Both the position numbers and the translations under genes were made by a program. Shown one piece after another: positions 30,004 to 39,326 of a stretch of 58,862 nt of DNA (positions within the stretch are counted from its first letter, which is position 1; every line of letters starts with the position of its first letter). This DNA comes from Phycisphaerales bacterium (GTDB lineage: Bacteria > Planctomycetota > Phycisphaerae > UBA1845 > Fen-1342). The notes beneath the pieces were generated by a model that was given only the letters and a program-made list of their open reading frames with translations, searched no databases and was not told where the DNA came from. The DNA lies in contig JALHJL010000029.1 of assembly GCA_022839625.1 (NCBI GenBank), positions 1 to 58,862 on the forward strand, written 5' to 3'.

Positions 30004-31413
30004 ATGAAGAGAACTGCGTTTGCCGCGACAGCGGCGTGTTGCCTGGCCGCGCTCCTGTTGGCGTGCGGCGTCGGCTTCGGCCAGACACCATCCACTACCC
30101 CCACGAGCTTCCCGAGCGTGGCATTCGCCGATCCGGGGTTCGGCTACGAGCTGCAACTGCCCGCCGGATGGGAGTACGACCGTTCCAGGTTCCAGCAGTT
30201 CAAGGACTCGATTGGTCTCTTGCGCGGACACGCGCCGGGCGGACGGCGCGGCGTTCAGATCATGGTCTTCCGCAGTTTCGACATGAAGCCGTTCGAGGAC
30301 TGGATCGTCGATTTCGGCAAAGCGACCGCCGAGCTGACAAACTCGCCGCGCGTGGACTGGGAGACCTGGCGGCTTCCGCCGCGGGCAGGCGTGGTCCTGA
30401 GCTACGGATCGAAGCTCGGCGCGATCAACACGCGTTCGCACTGCCTGTGCCTGCCGTTTGACCCGAGCACGGTCTGGGTGCTTGTGTACAGCGGCAACGT
30501 GGCTCGTGACGAGGAGACATCGCAAATCCGCGCCGAGTTCGAGCAGATCATTGCTTCGCTTCGTGTCCACTACGACGCCGACGAGGCCGAGCGTCTCACC
30601 CCGGCGTTCGACCGGGGCAAGGCCCTGTTGGCTCGGCTCCGGCGGGAGGCCGCCAAGGTGCGGCCCGACGAGACCGAGCACGTCTACGACATGGTTCTCG
30701 CGGGTTCGCCGATCGGCTACTTCACCAGGTGCATCACGCGTGAGGAGTACGTGTTCGGCGGCCCGTCCGCCTCGCGGCGCGACGCAAAGGACGGGATTCG
30801 GGTCCGGGAGCGATCCTGGCGGTTCGGGGAGGACGGGGCCGCACGCCACACGCGCATCGACCTGTTCAGCAGCTTCGATCTGGAAAGCGAGCTGATCGAG
30901 GTGCAGCAGACCGACATCCCGCCGCGGGAGATGCAGCCGCAAGAGATACTGGTGCGGACGGACCAGGTGATTCGCGAGAAGGACGTGTTGTTGACGAGCC
31001 AGTCGACGAGCCGGGACGCGCACTTACCGGACCCTGGCAAGCCGGTGCGCGTCGGCCCAGTCTACTTGGACCAGGCGTGGGTTCGGCTGCTCGCCGGACT
31101 GCTCCAGAGCGGGCCGCAGGAACTGCACGCGCTGGCGATCTACGACACGGAGACGCGGGCGCTCCTGACACATACGATCGAGCCGCTGGGCGTACGGGCC
31201 CTTGAGGGCTACGACGGCGTCGCGTACGCGTACCAGTTGCGCCAGGGCTTCATCGACCGTCCCAGCCTGATCTACTGCGATGAGCACGGCGGCTTGTTGC
31301 GGCTGGAGGCCGGGGAGCTGGTCGTGACCCGCGTTTCCCGACGCCAGGCCGACCAGCAATACGGCGTGCTCCGCGACGAGGCCCAGCGGCGGTTCGGTCT
31401 TCAACTCGAGTAG
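30004..31413 (+). CDS. Exported protein of unknown function, probable lipoprotein
   Basis: 469 residues. ATG at 30004, with GAGGTGA upstream, begins a signal peptide (MKRTAFAATAACCLAALLL) with a possible lipobox ALLLAC before Gly-Val-Gly. The mature part starts with a segment that reads like the conserved N-terminal part of exported proteins handling a 'PAGWEYDRSRF' motif (PsbP-like or DUF1795-like, low certainty) up to about residue 190. The rest is rich in charged residues (DETEHVYDMVLAGSPIGYF, EVQQTDIPPREMQPQE). I see no catalytic motif or membrane helix beyond the signal. Neighbours give no operon clue: 154 bp separate it from the coiled-coil gene downstream. Confidence 0.75.
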   Translation: MKRTAFAATAACCLAALLLACGVGFGQTPSTTPTSFPSVAFADPGFGYELQLPAGWEYDRSRFQQFKDSIGLLRGHAPGGRRGVQIMVFRSFDMKPFEDWIVDFGKATAELTNSPRVDWETWRLPPRAGVVLSYGSKLGAINTRSHCLCLPFDPSTVWVLVYSGNVARDEETSQIRAEFEQIIASLRVHYDADEAERLTPAFDRGKALLARLRREAAKVRPDETEHVYDMVLAGSPIGYFTRCITREEYVFGGPSASRRDAKDGIRVRERSWRFGEDGAARHTRIDLFSSFDLESELIEVQQTDIPPREMQPQEILVRTDQVIREKDVLLTSQSTSRDAHLPDPGKPVRVGPVYLDQAWVRLLAGLLQSGPQELHALAIYDTETRALLTHTIEPLGVRALEGYDGVAYAYQLRQGFIDRPSLIYCDEHGGLLRLEAGELVVTRVSRRQADQQYGVLRDEAQRRFGLQLE

Positions 31414-31566
31414 GGCGCCGACACCGCGCCCCCCATCAAGCGGGTGCCTCCCACCCGCCGATAACAGAGAGCGTTGCCGGGTCACCGAGCACTCGGTCGT
31501 GGGGCACGCGCAGGAGCGGCGCCCCAACTTGGCCGCGGCAGGACGCAGAGCAGGGATAGGCACGCC

Positions 31567-32745
31567 ATGGACAAGAGCAATCCTCGCGCAAGACGGAACG
31601 GAGACCCGACTGAGGCAGGCTGCGAGTCAGCCGCCGGCGAAGTCGCTACTACGGCGGGCGGCCCGTTGGCGCCCGATCCGGACGAGGGGAGCGCGCTGCA
31701 TACTCCCGCGGCGCGGGAGGCCCGGCAGCGGATCGAGACGGTGGCCGCCATGGCCGACAACGAGCGATCTGCCGCACGGCGCAACCTGCAAGATGCGTTC
31801 ATCGACGAGCGCAACGACGTGCTGGCGGTGATCAACGAGTTGGAAGACCAGCTTGACCGCCACCAGGAAGCCCGCACGGTGCTGGAGCGCGAGCTGACGG
31901 AGGCCAACGAGAAGCTCCAGAGCGCAAACCAGCGCGCCCAGGAACTGGAGTGGCGCACCGTCACGCTCCAGACGCGCGTCGATGCGCTGGAACAGCTCCG
32001 CAACGAGGTCACGACGCTGGAAGAGGAGCTGGCCGACGCGGCGGCGCGGACCCAGCGCACCAACGAGCAATTGCTGGGCCTCGAGCGGGACCGCAACCGC
32101 CTGCGCGCCGAGCTCAAGGCCGCCCAGAAGCAACTCGACGAGTTGTGGGCCGTGGGCAAGGAGCGCGACAGCCTGCGCGCCGAGTACAAGCTCCTTTCGA
32201 CCAAGGTCGAAGAGCTGGAGCGGATTCAGAGGGAGACGGTGTCGGAGCGGGCGGCGTTGCAGGCCCAGCTCCAGGAAGCCCAGCTTGCGCTGGAACAGAC
32301 GGGTGCCGAGCGCAACAACCTCCAGGCGTCGCTGCGCGGCGCGGAGGACCGCATCCGCGAGCTGGTTCAGGTGCAGGAAGTCCTGGACGACAAGTTGGAG
32401 TCGCTGCGAACCGAGAAGAAGAACCTCCAGGCACAACTTGCGCATCTGGAGCGCGAGAACGCACGCCTGGTCGAACAGCGCCAGTTCTACGAGTGCGAGG
32501 TCACCTCGCTGCGGAATCAGAGCCGGTCGGCCGAGGCCGCTCTCAACTGCGTCAAGAAAGCATTCAGCGAGGTGCGCATCGCGCTGACCGAGACCAAGTC
32601 CCGGGCCCGCCGGCGTGCGCTCGACGGTTGGCCGCGGATCGGCACGCCGCTGCGCGGGCTGCCCGTCGAGGGCGACCCCGCGGACGACGGCGACAGCGCC
32701 CCGGTTGCGGCCGGGGCCGATCAGGCCGACTGCGAAGCCGAGTAG
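31567..32745 (+). CDS. Long coiled-coil protein
   Basis: 392 residues, no signal peptide and no membrane segment, so probably cytosolic. ATG at 31567 with a weak AGGGATAGG upstream. Residues about 60-345 are almost continuous heptad sequence dominated by Glu, Gln, Leu, Arg and Ala (LERELTEANEKLQSANQRAQ, DKLESLRTEKKNLQAQLAHL), predicting a rod of roughly 40 nm if fully helical. The first 50 and last 40 residues are Pro/Gly/Asp-rich and disordered. There is one Cys near residue 330. Similar proteins serve as cytoskeletal or scaffolding rods, but no specific family is recognisable. Confidence 0.8.
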   Translation: MDKSNPRARRNGDPTEAGCESAAGEVATTAGGPLAPDPDEGSALHTPAAREARQRIETVAAMADNERSAARRNLQDAFIDERNDVLAVINELEDQLDRHQEARTVLERELTEANEKLQSANQRAQELEWRTVTLQTRVDALEQLRNEVTTLEEELADAAARTQRTNEQLLGLERDRNRLRAELKAAQKQLDELWAVGKERDSLRAEYKLLSTKVEELERIQRETVSERAALQAQLQEAQLALEQTGAERNNLQASLRGAEDRIRELVQVQEVLDDKLESLRTEKKNLQAQLAHLERENARLVEQRQFYECEVTSLRNQSRSAEAALNCVKKAFSEVRIALTETKSRARRRALDGWPRIGTPLRGLPVEGDPADDGDSAPVAAGADQADCEAE

Positions 32746-32895
32746 GACCGACCACCGCCCGTCTCCTGCCACGTTGGCGGCCGCCGACGGCCGTGCCCGT
32801 GCCGTGCGCCGGCGTGGCCGGACACGCCGCATCCCACTTATAATTCCCCAGCCTGGCGAACGAGAGTCTGTCCCTGTGACGGGAGTGACTTGCTC

Positions 32896-34101
32896 ATGAG
32901 ATTGATAACCGTCGGTTGTCTGTGTGCGGTGCTGGTCGGCGGCTGCCCGCTGGGAGGGCAGACCAGCAACGCCCCGCTTGTGCAAGCCGAGATCGCCACG
33001 TCTTCGACGACCGGCAGCGCGCCGCTGATTGTCAGCTTCTCGGCCGCCGGATCGAGCGCGGTGAGCGGTGGTCCGCTGAGCTACTCATGGGATTTCGCGG
33101 ACGGCTCCGCGTCCGACCAGGTGGACGTGATACACACGTTTCAGCAGCCGGGACGGTATATCGTGCGCCTCCGGGTCACGGACGAGGCGGGCAACCAGGC
33201 GCTGGCGAGCGTCGAGATTCGCGCCGCAGGCAGTGGGGCCGTCGCGATCATCGGGGCGGACCAGACGAGCGGATCGTACCCGCTGACCGTGCAGTTCGAC
33301 GGCACCGTGAGCCAGGTCCCGGACGACGTGGTCCTGGATTACCACTGGGATTTCGGCGACGGGACGCAATCCCGAGACCCCCAGCCGACCCACGTGTTCA
33401 ACAGCGAGGGTACGTTCACGGTGACGTTGCGCATCGTCACGGCCGGGGGACTGGAAGCGACGACCTTCGCGACCATCACGGTCGGTGAGCCGAACGCCTC
33501 GCTGCAATTCAGCGGCGCGACCTTCGCCACCCTGCCGCTGGGCGACACACTGAGCCTTACTGCGCTGACGTTCGAGGCCTGGGTCAAAGCGGACAACGAC
33601 GGCGGCACGGTGGCCGGCCTGGGCGGCGGGGCACTGACCCTCGAAGTCCTGCCCTCGGCGAACTCGATCCGGGTTCTCATTGCCGGCACGCCGCTTCAAG
33701 CCGCAGCCACGAACCTGGCCGAGAACTGGCGGCACATTGCGGTCGTCTACGATGCCACGACGGGGGTGTGCGTGCTGTATCTCGACGGGGCGGCCCTGGC
33801 CAACACGGCGGTCGCGGACCCCATTGTGGCCAGCAGCATCACGCTTGGCGTGGGCTTCCGCGGCAAGGTCGGCGACGTGCGACTGTGGGTCGAGGCGCGG
33901 ACGGGGCCGGCGATCGTCAGCGCGCGCGACCATCGGCTGTCGGGGCACGAGAGCAACCTGCGCGGCTACTGGCCGTTGTTCGAGGGTACGGGCCAGCTCC
34001 TGCGCAACCGTGCGCGGCCGCTCGTGGACGGCACGCTGGGTGCCAGTGCCGCGATCGAAACCGCTGACCCCGCCTGGAGCACCGACGGCCCGCCGCTGTG
34101 A
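32896..34101 (+). CDS. Lipoprotein with two PKD domains and a LamG-like domain
   Basis: 401 residues. ATG at 32896 (GGGAG about 10 bp upstream; TTG at 32890 is an alternative). The signal MRLITVGCLCAVLVGGC has lipobox VGGC, so it is lipid-anchored. Two PKD domains follow, about residues 30-115 and 116-200, with diagnostic YSWDFADGSASD and YHWDFGDGTQSRDPQPTHVF motifs. Residues about 205-395 are a concanavalin/LamG-type sandwich (FEAWVKADNDGG, NWRHIAVVYDATTGVCVLYL, GYWPLFEGTG). Both domain types bind carbohydrate or protein at cell surfaces. A TATAAT at 32839-32844 may be its -10 box, without a clear -35. Confidence 0.88.
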   Translation: MRLITVGCLCAVLVGGCPLGGQTSNAPLVQAEIATSSTTGSAPLIVSFSAAGSSAVSGGPLSYSWDFADGSASDQVDVIHTFQQPGRYIVRLRVTDEAGNQALASVEIRAAGSGAVAIIGADQTSGSYPLTVQFDGTVSQVPDDVVLDYHWDFGDGTQSRDPQPTHVFNSEGTFTVTLRIVTAGGLEATTFATITVGEPNASLQFSGATFATLPLGDTLSLTALTFEAWVKADNDGGTVAGLGGGALTLEVLPSANSIRVLIAGTPLQAAATNLAENWRHIAVVYDATTGVCVLYLDGAALANTAVADPIVASSITLGVGFRGKVGDVRLWVEARTGPAIVSARDHRLSGHESNLRGYWPLFEGTGQLLRNRARPLVDGTLGASAAIETADPAWSTDGPPL

Positions 34102-34159
34102 CGTTTCGCGCGGCGGTGCGCCAAGCCGGCTGGCGAGGGACACGTGTAGCACAAGAAAC

Positions 34160-34179
34160 GTCGGACACGGAGGTCCGAC
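34160..34179. terminator. Hairpin between convergent LamG lipoprotein gene and dnaA
   Basis: GTCGGAC-ACGGAG-GTCCGAC, 7-bp stem. The sequence is a fragment of repeat family C (22564, 26362). The location 59 bp after one stop codon and 134 bp from the other fits a terminator built from a repeat. Confidence 0.45.
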
Positions 34180-34312
34180 GCTAGGGGGGCCAGCGCTGTG
34201 CGGGTGTGGTCGCTGGAGGCTCCTGCGGCGGACGCGTGTACGACCGCCGGACGCGAAAAGGTGGTCGGCGGCCTCCGTGCCGCCGGCCGTGACGTCGGGG
34301 CATGCGCGGCGC

Positions 34313-35755
34313 CTACGAACCGCTCGGGCCGCGCAGGAGCCGCTGCTCGAGTTCGTCGAGCAGCCTCCGCACGGGTACTTCGCGTGTGCCGGCCGACGTC
34401 TTCCAGGTGACCGCGCCGTCCCGGTCCACCAGGTCTTGAATGCGGCGCACGGCCATCAGCACCGTGGAGTGTTTCTTGTTTCCCAGGGCCCGCCCCATCT
34501 CCGGGAAGCTCATGTTCGTGTGCTTGCGGACCAGATACAGCGCCACCGCGCGGGCCAACGTCACCACGCGGTCGCGCGACTTCGAGCACAGCGCGTCGCG
34601 CGTCACGTTGAAGTGCAGCGCCACCATCCGTTCGATTTCGGACGCCCGCGGGGGCTGTCCGGCGGCGACGTACTCGTCGACCGCGCGGCGGGCCACGTCC
34701 AGCCGGATGGGTTCGCGCGTCAACGAAGCGTAGGCCGCCAACTTGTACAGGGCGCCCTCGAGCTCGCGCACATTGCGGCTGACGTGCCGCGCCACGTAGT
34801 CGAGCACCTCGCCGGACAACTCGCATTGCATGGCGGCCGCCCGGCGACGGAGGATCTCCCGCCTGGTGGTGAAGTCCGGCGGCTCGATCGGCACGACCGT
34901 GGCGGCCAGCAGGCGGTTCACGAGCGGCTCGCTGAGCGTGGCGATGTGCCGCGGGTGCGCGTCCGACGACAGCGCCACGGTCTTGCCGGAGGCGTCGATG
35001 GCGTTGAAGGTGTGCAGGAACTCGCTCTGCGTGGCCGTCTTGTTGGCGAAGAAGTGTATGTCATCGATGACGAGCAGGTCCACGCTCCGGAAGCGGGCCC
35101 GGAATCCGTCCGTTCGCCCCGCCTTCAGGGCATAGATGTACTCGTTGGTGAACTCCTCGCCCGAGAGATAGCACCATTTCAGTTCCGGGTGGGCGTGCGT
35201 CAGGCCGTTGCAGATGCCCTGGAGCAAGTGCGTCTTGCCCAGCCCGCAGCCCCCATGTATGACGACGTGCTTGAAGGCCGCCCCGGGCGACCGGACGACC
35301 GCCGTGGCCACCGCAAACGCCAGCTCGTTGGAGGGGCCCACGACGAAGGACTCGAGCTGCCCCCGCAACACGGGACGGCCGGCGGGGCGCCGGGGCGCCC
35401 GCGCGCCGGGCAGCAGCATCGCATCCGCCGCAGGCTGTGTGCCGACAGCGCGCGCTTCGGGAACCTCTCGCCGCACAACTGGCGTCGGGCCGGCAGCGCG
35501 TTGGGCACCGTCGATGCGGATTTCGACGCGTGGTTCGGCCCCGATCACGTCGCGCGCCGCCGCCACGAGGTGCGGCATGAAATTGGATGTAATCCAATCG
35601 CCGACAAACGCGTTGGGGACCGTAACGTCGAGGCGCTCGCCGTCGAGCAGCAACTCGGCGCAGCCGCTGAACCAAGTGCGGTAGCGATTCGCGCCGATCC
35701 GGTCCTGCATCTTCGCGCGGATAGCGCAGAGTCTCTCCGCTACCGGACTGTCCAC
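34313..35755 (-). CDS. dnaA: Chromosomal replication initiator DnaA
   Basis: 480 residues, a complete DnaA. Domain I (residues 1-80, RYRTWFSGCAELLL), a variable linker, and an AAA+ domain with Walker A GGCGLGKTH (near residue 168), Walker B LLVIDDIHF (near 227) and sensor motifs. The C-terminal helix-turn-helix carries the DnaA signature in VRKHTNMSFPEMGRALGNKK and HSTVLMAVRRI (near 400-430). It binds 9-mer boxes and opens the origin. Odd: FSG at the end of domain I and several replacements near the linker. The gene is not next to dnaN here. A GNAT gene lies 225 bp upstream on the same strand; the gap has AT-rich runs and one good DnaA box. Confidence 0.95.
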   Translation of the reverse strand: MDSPVAERLCAIRAKMQDRIGANRYRTWFSGCAELLLDGERLDVTVPNAFVGDWITSNFMPHLVAAARDVIGAEPRVEIRIDGAQRAAGPTPVVRREVPEARAVGTQPAADAMLLPGARAPRRPAGRPVLRGQLESFVVGPSNELAFAVATAVVRSPGAAFKHVVIHGGCGLGKTHLLQGICNGLTHAHPELKWCYLSGEEFTNEYIYALKAGRTDGFRARFRSVDLLVIDDIHFFANKTATQSEFLHTFNAIDASGKTVALSSDAHPRHIATLSEPLVNRLLAATVVPIEPPDFTTRREILRRRAAAMQCELSGEVLDYVARHVSRNVRELEGALYKLAAYASLTREPIRLDVARRAVDEYVAAGQPPRASEIERMVALHFNVTRDALCSKSRDRVVTLARAVALYLVRKHTNMSFPEMGRALGNKKHSTVLMAVRRIQDLVDRDGAVTWKTSAGTREVPVRRLLDELEQRLLRGPSGS

Positions 35756-35956
35756 CGTCCACCTCGTCGGCAGGCAACAGAGCGTTCTTTCGACTGGTTG
35801 TTTAGCGCACTACGCGGGGAAAAGCGAAACTGGTCTCCCTCTTCTCGTTCACCTGCGAGCCGGATCATACCACCGGCGGCACGGTTGTGCAATGGAGAAC
35901 CGCGCGCAAAACAACTGACATTCCCGTAACCCGCGCTTCAGCAAACGCTCGCGCGC

Positions 35957-36034
35957 CAAAAAAAATTCCTCGGCCACCGGTTATCCACCGGGTGTACCGC
36001 TCGACACGCACAGGTTGCGCACGTCCTGTCCACA
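35957..36034. promoter_or_regulatory. DnaA-box-like sites near dnaA
   Basis: TTATCCACC at 35981-35989 differs from the consensus TTATCCACA at one base, and CTGTCCACA at 36026-36034 at two, in the same orientation. An A-run (CCAAAAAAAATTCC) sits beside them at 35957-35970. Two sites suit dnaA autoregulation better than a full origin. Confidence 0.35.
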
Positions 36035-36943
36035 CGCCCAACGGAGAAGATACGCATTTCGCCGCGCTACCGGCACCAGCGCAAACCGCGCGTAGAGCTT
36101 TCGCGCGGGTTCGTTCCGGTGATCGACCACGACCGTGAGGTGATTCGCGCCGATTACTCGGCACTGCTCCAGCGCGCGACGCAACAGCAAGCGGCCGATC
36201 CCTTGGCGACGGGCAGCCGGAACCACTCCCATGTACACGATCTCCGCCAGCGGCGCGTGGACGAGCTGCGCGAGCAGCAAGCATCCGACTATCTGACCGT
36301 CCACGCGCGCCAGCTCCCAGAGCCGACCGTCAAACCTCCCGCTCGCGCGATGACCCGCGATGACGTCGTCGATCGGACGGAGACCCGTCAGCTCCGGGCA
36401 GTCCAGGCTGCCCTCGTAGGTTGCCAGCATCACCGCCGCGAATTCACCGTGCGTGGCTGCACTATACGGAACCCACTCGGCCTCGCTCGGCGAGGGCGGG
36501 GACACCGCGGGGCGCGACACGTCGCGCTCCAGGTAATCGAGTGGGGCGAGCAGACGGAAACCCTCTCGCTCCAGGAGAGCGCGCTGGGCGGTGGATTCGG
36601 GCTCGATCAGTGCCTGGGCGAAGTGCAGCCCACGCTCGCGCAATTGTGCCAGGCCCACTGCGGTGACCCGCCGCTGATCCTCCTCGACAATTCCCTGCTC
36701 GCCCGGCGAGGGAACCATGACAATCGCCGTCCGGCCCGGCAGGAGCAGTGCGAAAAACATCGCCGACGGTGCCGCGCGAGGACCGCAACGCAGGCCCGCC
36801 CACTGAACCGCGCACTGCTCCAGGTACTCGCAGAACCCGGTTACGTGCCGCCGATCGGCCCGGACGCGGCTGCCCGGCGTTGCGAGGAGGATCGACAACG
36901 CGGCGTGCAGGTCTTCAGGGCCTAGTGTGTCGGGCGAGTCCAC
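35981..36943 (-). CDS. GNAT-family N-acetyltransferase
   Basis: About 320 residues. The likely start is GTG at 36943 (VDSPDTLGPEDLHAALSIL), since in-frame codons further upstream overlap the divergent promoter and have unusual composition. The C-terminal half is a GNAT fold: EIVYMGVVPAARRQGIGRLL is motif A with the acetyl-CoA loop (R-Q-G-I-G), followed by LTVVVDHRNEPARKLYARF, motif B. The N-terminal half (about 1-150) may be a second, degenerate GNAT-like domain (ALLEREGFRLL). The substrate is unknown. It is the last gene before dnaA, so the pair may share regulation. Its stop codon overlaps a DnaA-box-like sequence. Confidence 0.75.
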   Translation of the reverse strand: MDSPDTLGPEDLHAALSILLATPGSRVRADRRHVTGFCEYLEQCAVQWAGLRCGPRAAPSAMFFALLLPGRTAIVMVPSPGEQGIVEEDQRRVTAVGLAQLRERGLHFAQALIEPESTAQRALLEREGFRLLAPLDYLERDVSRPAVSPPSPSEAEWVPYSAATHGEFAAVMLATYEGSLDCPELTGLRPIDDVIAGHRASGRFDGRLWELARVDGQIVGCLLLAQLVHAPLAEIVYMGVVPAARRQGIGRLLLRRALEQCRVIGANHLTVVVDHRNEPARKLYARFALVPVARRNAYLLRWACGQDVRNLCVSSGTPGG

Positions 36944-36966
36944 GTGAGCTGCCGCTCCCTGCTCCC

Positions 36967-36995
36967 GTTGGCGAGATGCCGTTGGCCGGTTACAA
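36967..36995 (+). promoter_or_regulatory. Sigma70-like promoter for the redoxin gene
   Basis: TTGGCG (36967-36972), 17 bp, TACAAT (36990-36995). The start is predicted near 37002, about 39 nt before the ATG at 37041. Confidence 0.55.
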
Positions 36996-37040
36996 TCCCT
37001 TGCGAGCCACAAGCGTGATTGTGCCGAGGAGAAAGCGTTA

Positions 37041-37712
37041 ATGCAAACTCGACTCAACCAGGTAGCGTTGCTCTGCATCGCGTTTGTCGGTGTCCGTCTG
37101 ATATCGGCCCAGGAACACGAGGCCACAACCGCTTTCGACGCCGCGCAAACGGCCCGGGTCGGACAGGATGCCCCGGATTTCACGCTGCTGGACTGCAACG
37201 GGAAGAAGCACGCGCTTTCCGCGTACAAAGAGAAGATCGTTGTGCTCGAGTGGATCAACCAGCAGTGCCCCTACAGCGTGGCGGCGGTTCCGGTGATCAA
37301 GGAGCTTCGCAAGAAGTTCGCCGGCAACGATGTCGTGTGGCTGGGAGTCGAGAGCACCCACTGGCGCAAGCCCGAGGAGAATGTGCAGTATGCCAAGGAT
37401 AAAGGGCTTGATTTCCCGATCCTGATGGACAACGATGGCGCGGTCGGCCGGAAGTACGTGGCCAAGACCACGCCGCACATTTACATTATCAATAAGGGCA
37501 AGCTCGTCTACGCGGGCGCCCTGCACGCGCGGCTGGAGTCGGGCAGCCAGCCGGGGCCCGACACGCGCAAGTACGTGGACGAGGCCCTGACCGCGATTCT
37601 CGAGGGCAAGTCGGTTCCGGTCGTGGAGACGACGCCCTGGGGCTGCTCGGTAAAATACAAGTCCTCGGGCGAAGTGAAGAAGGACGACAAACCTGGAGAC
37701 GACAAGACGTAA
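37041..37712 (+). CDS. Exported AhpC/TSA-type redoxin
   Basis: 223 residues. ATG at 37041, with GAGGAG upstream. Signal peptide MQTRLNQVALLCIAFVGVRL. The domain starts VGQDAPDFTLLDCNGKKHAL, typical of peroxiredoxin/thioredoxin-like proteins. The active-site region EWINQQCPYSVAAVPVI holds a single Cys instead of a CxxC, as in many periplasmic proteins of this subgroup in Planctomycetes. TTPHIYIINKGKLVYAGAL is the cis-Pro loop. The C-terminus is Lys/Asp-rich. A one-Cys site argues for peroxidase or thiol-binding rather than disulfide exchange. It is followed by another thioredoxin-fold protein and an NHL lipoprotein, all on the plus strand and closely spaced. Confidence 0.85.
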   Translation: MQTRLNQVALLCIAFVGVRLISAQEHEATTAFDAAQTARVGQDAPDFTLLDCNGKKHALSAYKEKIVVLEWINQQCPYSVAAVPVIKELRKKFAGNDVVWLGVESTHWRKPEENVQYAKDKGLDFPILMDNDGAVGRKYVAKTTPHIYIINKGKLVYAGALHARLESGSQPGPDTRKYVDEALTAILEGKSVPVVETTPWGCSVKYKSSGEVKKDDKPGDDKT

Positions 37713-37751
37713 CAGTCGAGGCCTCCGGCGCCCGTCGCAGCAGGGTGCTTG

Positions 37752-38240
37752 ATGTCTCGCGCGGTGGGCGACCTGCGCGGTCGGCGCCCGGCCTTTACGG
37801 GAGCGCGCCGCACGGCGGCCGCTTCCATCCTCGTGCTATCCCTGGCGATGATCGGGTGCGGCGGCATACGGTGGCAGGGGCCCACGTTCCCGGACGCGCA
37901 CGCCCTCGCGCGCCGGCAGAACAAGCTCACGTTCGTGTACTTTCGGAGTTGGTACCTGGTGGAATGTACGCACTTCGAAGAGAAGGTCCTGAAGCATCCC
38001 GAAGTGCTTGCGGCGACCCGCGACATGGTGTGCGTCGCGTTGGATTACGATTGGGACCAGCCGTTGGCCCAGCAGTGGCGGTTGAAGACCGCGCCGGCGT
38101 TCGCCGTAGTCGGACCGGGCGGCGAGCTGCTGGCCCGACAACATGCCCCGATCACGCGTGAGGAGTTGCTGCGCGGCATTCAGACCGCCCAGGCGAAAGC
38201 CGCATCGAGCACGCAGCCGGCGGCGACCGGCCCGCCATAG
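37752..38240 (+). CDS. Thioredoxin-fold lipoprotein
   Basis: 162 residues. ATG at 37752. A longish n-region precedes TAAASILVLSLAMIGCGG, a lipoprotein signal with lipobox MIGC. The mature domain reads like the thioredoxin-like proteins of the DUF255/thioredoxin_7 kind: ALARRQNKLTFVYFRSWYLVEC, with one Cys where CxxC is usual, then FEEKVLKHPEVLAATRDMVCV, and TAPAFAVVGPGGELLARQ around the cis-Pro. The missing second Cys makes classic oxidoreductase activity doubtful. It lies 39 bp after the redoxin gene and 8 bp before the NHL gene, so the three are probably one operon acting in the envelope. Confidence 0.75.
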   Translation: MSRAVGDLRGRRPAFTGARRTAAASILVLSLAMIGCGGIRWQGPTFPDAHALARRQNKLTFVYFRSWYLVECTHFEEKVLKHPEVLAATRDMVCVALDYDWDQPLAQQWRLKTAPAFAVVGPGGELLARQHAPITREELLRGIQTAQAKAASSTQPAATGPP

Positions 38241-38248
38241 TTACCGAC

Positions 38249-39238
38249 ATGATCTCGCAACCTCGGTCTTGGTTGCTGCTTACGGCCTGCGGCCTGACAG
38301 GGCTGGCGGGCCTGGGTGGCTGCGACGAATCCGAGACCCCAGACGCGGCGGGGGTCCAACTCATCATCGGCAGAACCGGTTTCGGGCCGCGCGAGTTCAG
38401 TTATCCGCGCGCCGCCGTCCTGGACCGAAGAGGCCGGCTGTACGTCGTGGACAAGGCGGCGCGAATCCAATGCTTCACCCTGGAGGGGGAGTTCGTGTTG
38501 GGCTGGCGGACACCGGAATGGGAGGCCGGCAAGCCGACCGGCCTGGGCGTCGGTCCGGACGGCCGTGTCTATGCCGCGGACACGCATTACTCGCGCGTCG
38601 TGATGTTCGAGCCGGACGGGACGCTTGTGGGGCAGTTCGGCACGCGCGGCAGGGGCCCGGGGGAGTTCCTGTTGCCGACGGACGTTGCGGTCGATGTCGA
38701 GGGCTTCGTTTACGTCGCGGAGTACGGGGGCAACGACCGTGTCAGCCGGTTCAGCCCCGATCTGCGTTACGAGTTCAGTTTTGGCCGGCCCGGCGCGGGA
38801 CCCGGAGAGCTGCAACGGCCTCAGTCCCTGCTGGTCGATCACGATGGTACGCTGTGGGTGGCCGACGCCTGCAACCACCGCGTTTGTCACTTTGAGCGCG
38901 ACGGCGGGTTCATCGACGCCTTTGGCGAAAGCGGTACCGGCCTTGGACAGATGCGTTTTCCGTACGGCATCGACCAGCTTTCGGACGGCACGCTGATCGT
39001 TGTCGAATACGGAAACAACCGCCTGCAACGCTTCGACCGTGCCGGTCGTTCGCTGGGCACTTGGGGCGGCCCGGGCCGGCGGCCCGGGGAGTTGGCCTAC
39101 CCCTGGGCACTCGCCGCGGGGCCGCAAGACCGCGTGTTCGTCGTAGACTCGGGCAACAACCGCATACAGGTCGTCACGGTGTTCAAACCGGGGATCTGGG
39201 ACACGCGCCGGCCGGCGCCGGTGCTTGCCGTGCGGTGA
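38249..39238 (+). CDS. NHL-repeat beta-propeller lipoprotein
   Basis: 329 residues. ATG at 38249, 8 bp after the previous stop. Lipoprotein signal ending LAGLGGC. The rest is a six-bladed NHL propeller: GPREFSYPRAAVLDRRGRLY, PTGLGVGPDGRVYAADTHYS, GPGEFLLPTDVAVDVEGFVY, GPGELQRPQSLLVDHDGTLW, FPYGIDQLSDGTLIVVEYGN and AYPWALAAGPQDRVFVVDSG are successive blades. Such propellers usually bind proteins or peptides and have no conserved catalytic residues here. The VWA membrane protein begins 88 bp downstream on the same strand. Confidence 0.88.
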   Translation: MISQPRSWLLLTACGLTGLAGLGGCDESETPDAAGVQLIIGRTGFGPREFSYPRAAVLDRRGRLYVVDKAARIQCFTLEGEFVLGWRTPEWEAGKPTGLGVGPDGRVYAADTHYSRVVMFEPDGTLVGQFGTRGRGPGEFLLPTDVAVDVEGFVYVAEYGGNDRVSRFSPDLRYEFSFGRPGAGPGELQRPQSLLVDHDGTLWVADACNHRVCHFERDGGFIDAFGESGTGLGQMRFPYGIDQLSDGTLIVVEYGNNRLQRFDRAGRSLGTWGGPGRRPGELAYPWALAAGPQDRVFVVDSGNNRIQVVTVFKPGIWDTRRPAPVLAVR

Positions 39239-39326
39239 TGGCGGTCGCGCTCCGGCGCGGGCGACGGCGGCGAGGGGGCGTACCCGTTGCCTGCGATTCG
39301 TGCTAGAGTTCCGAGTGGAGCCGACG

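Noticed and set aside
35756..36034. Full chromosomal origin
   Set aside because: Only one good and one weak DnaA box; no box cluster, no clear unwinding element, and part of the region is coding.
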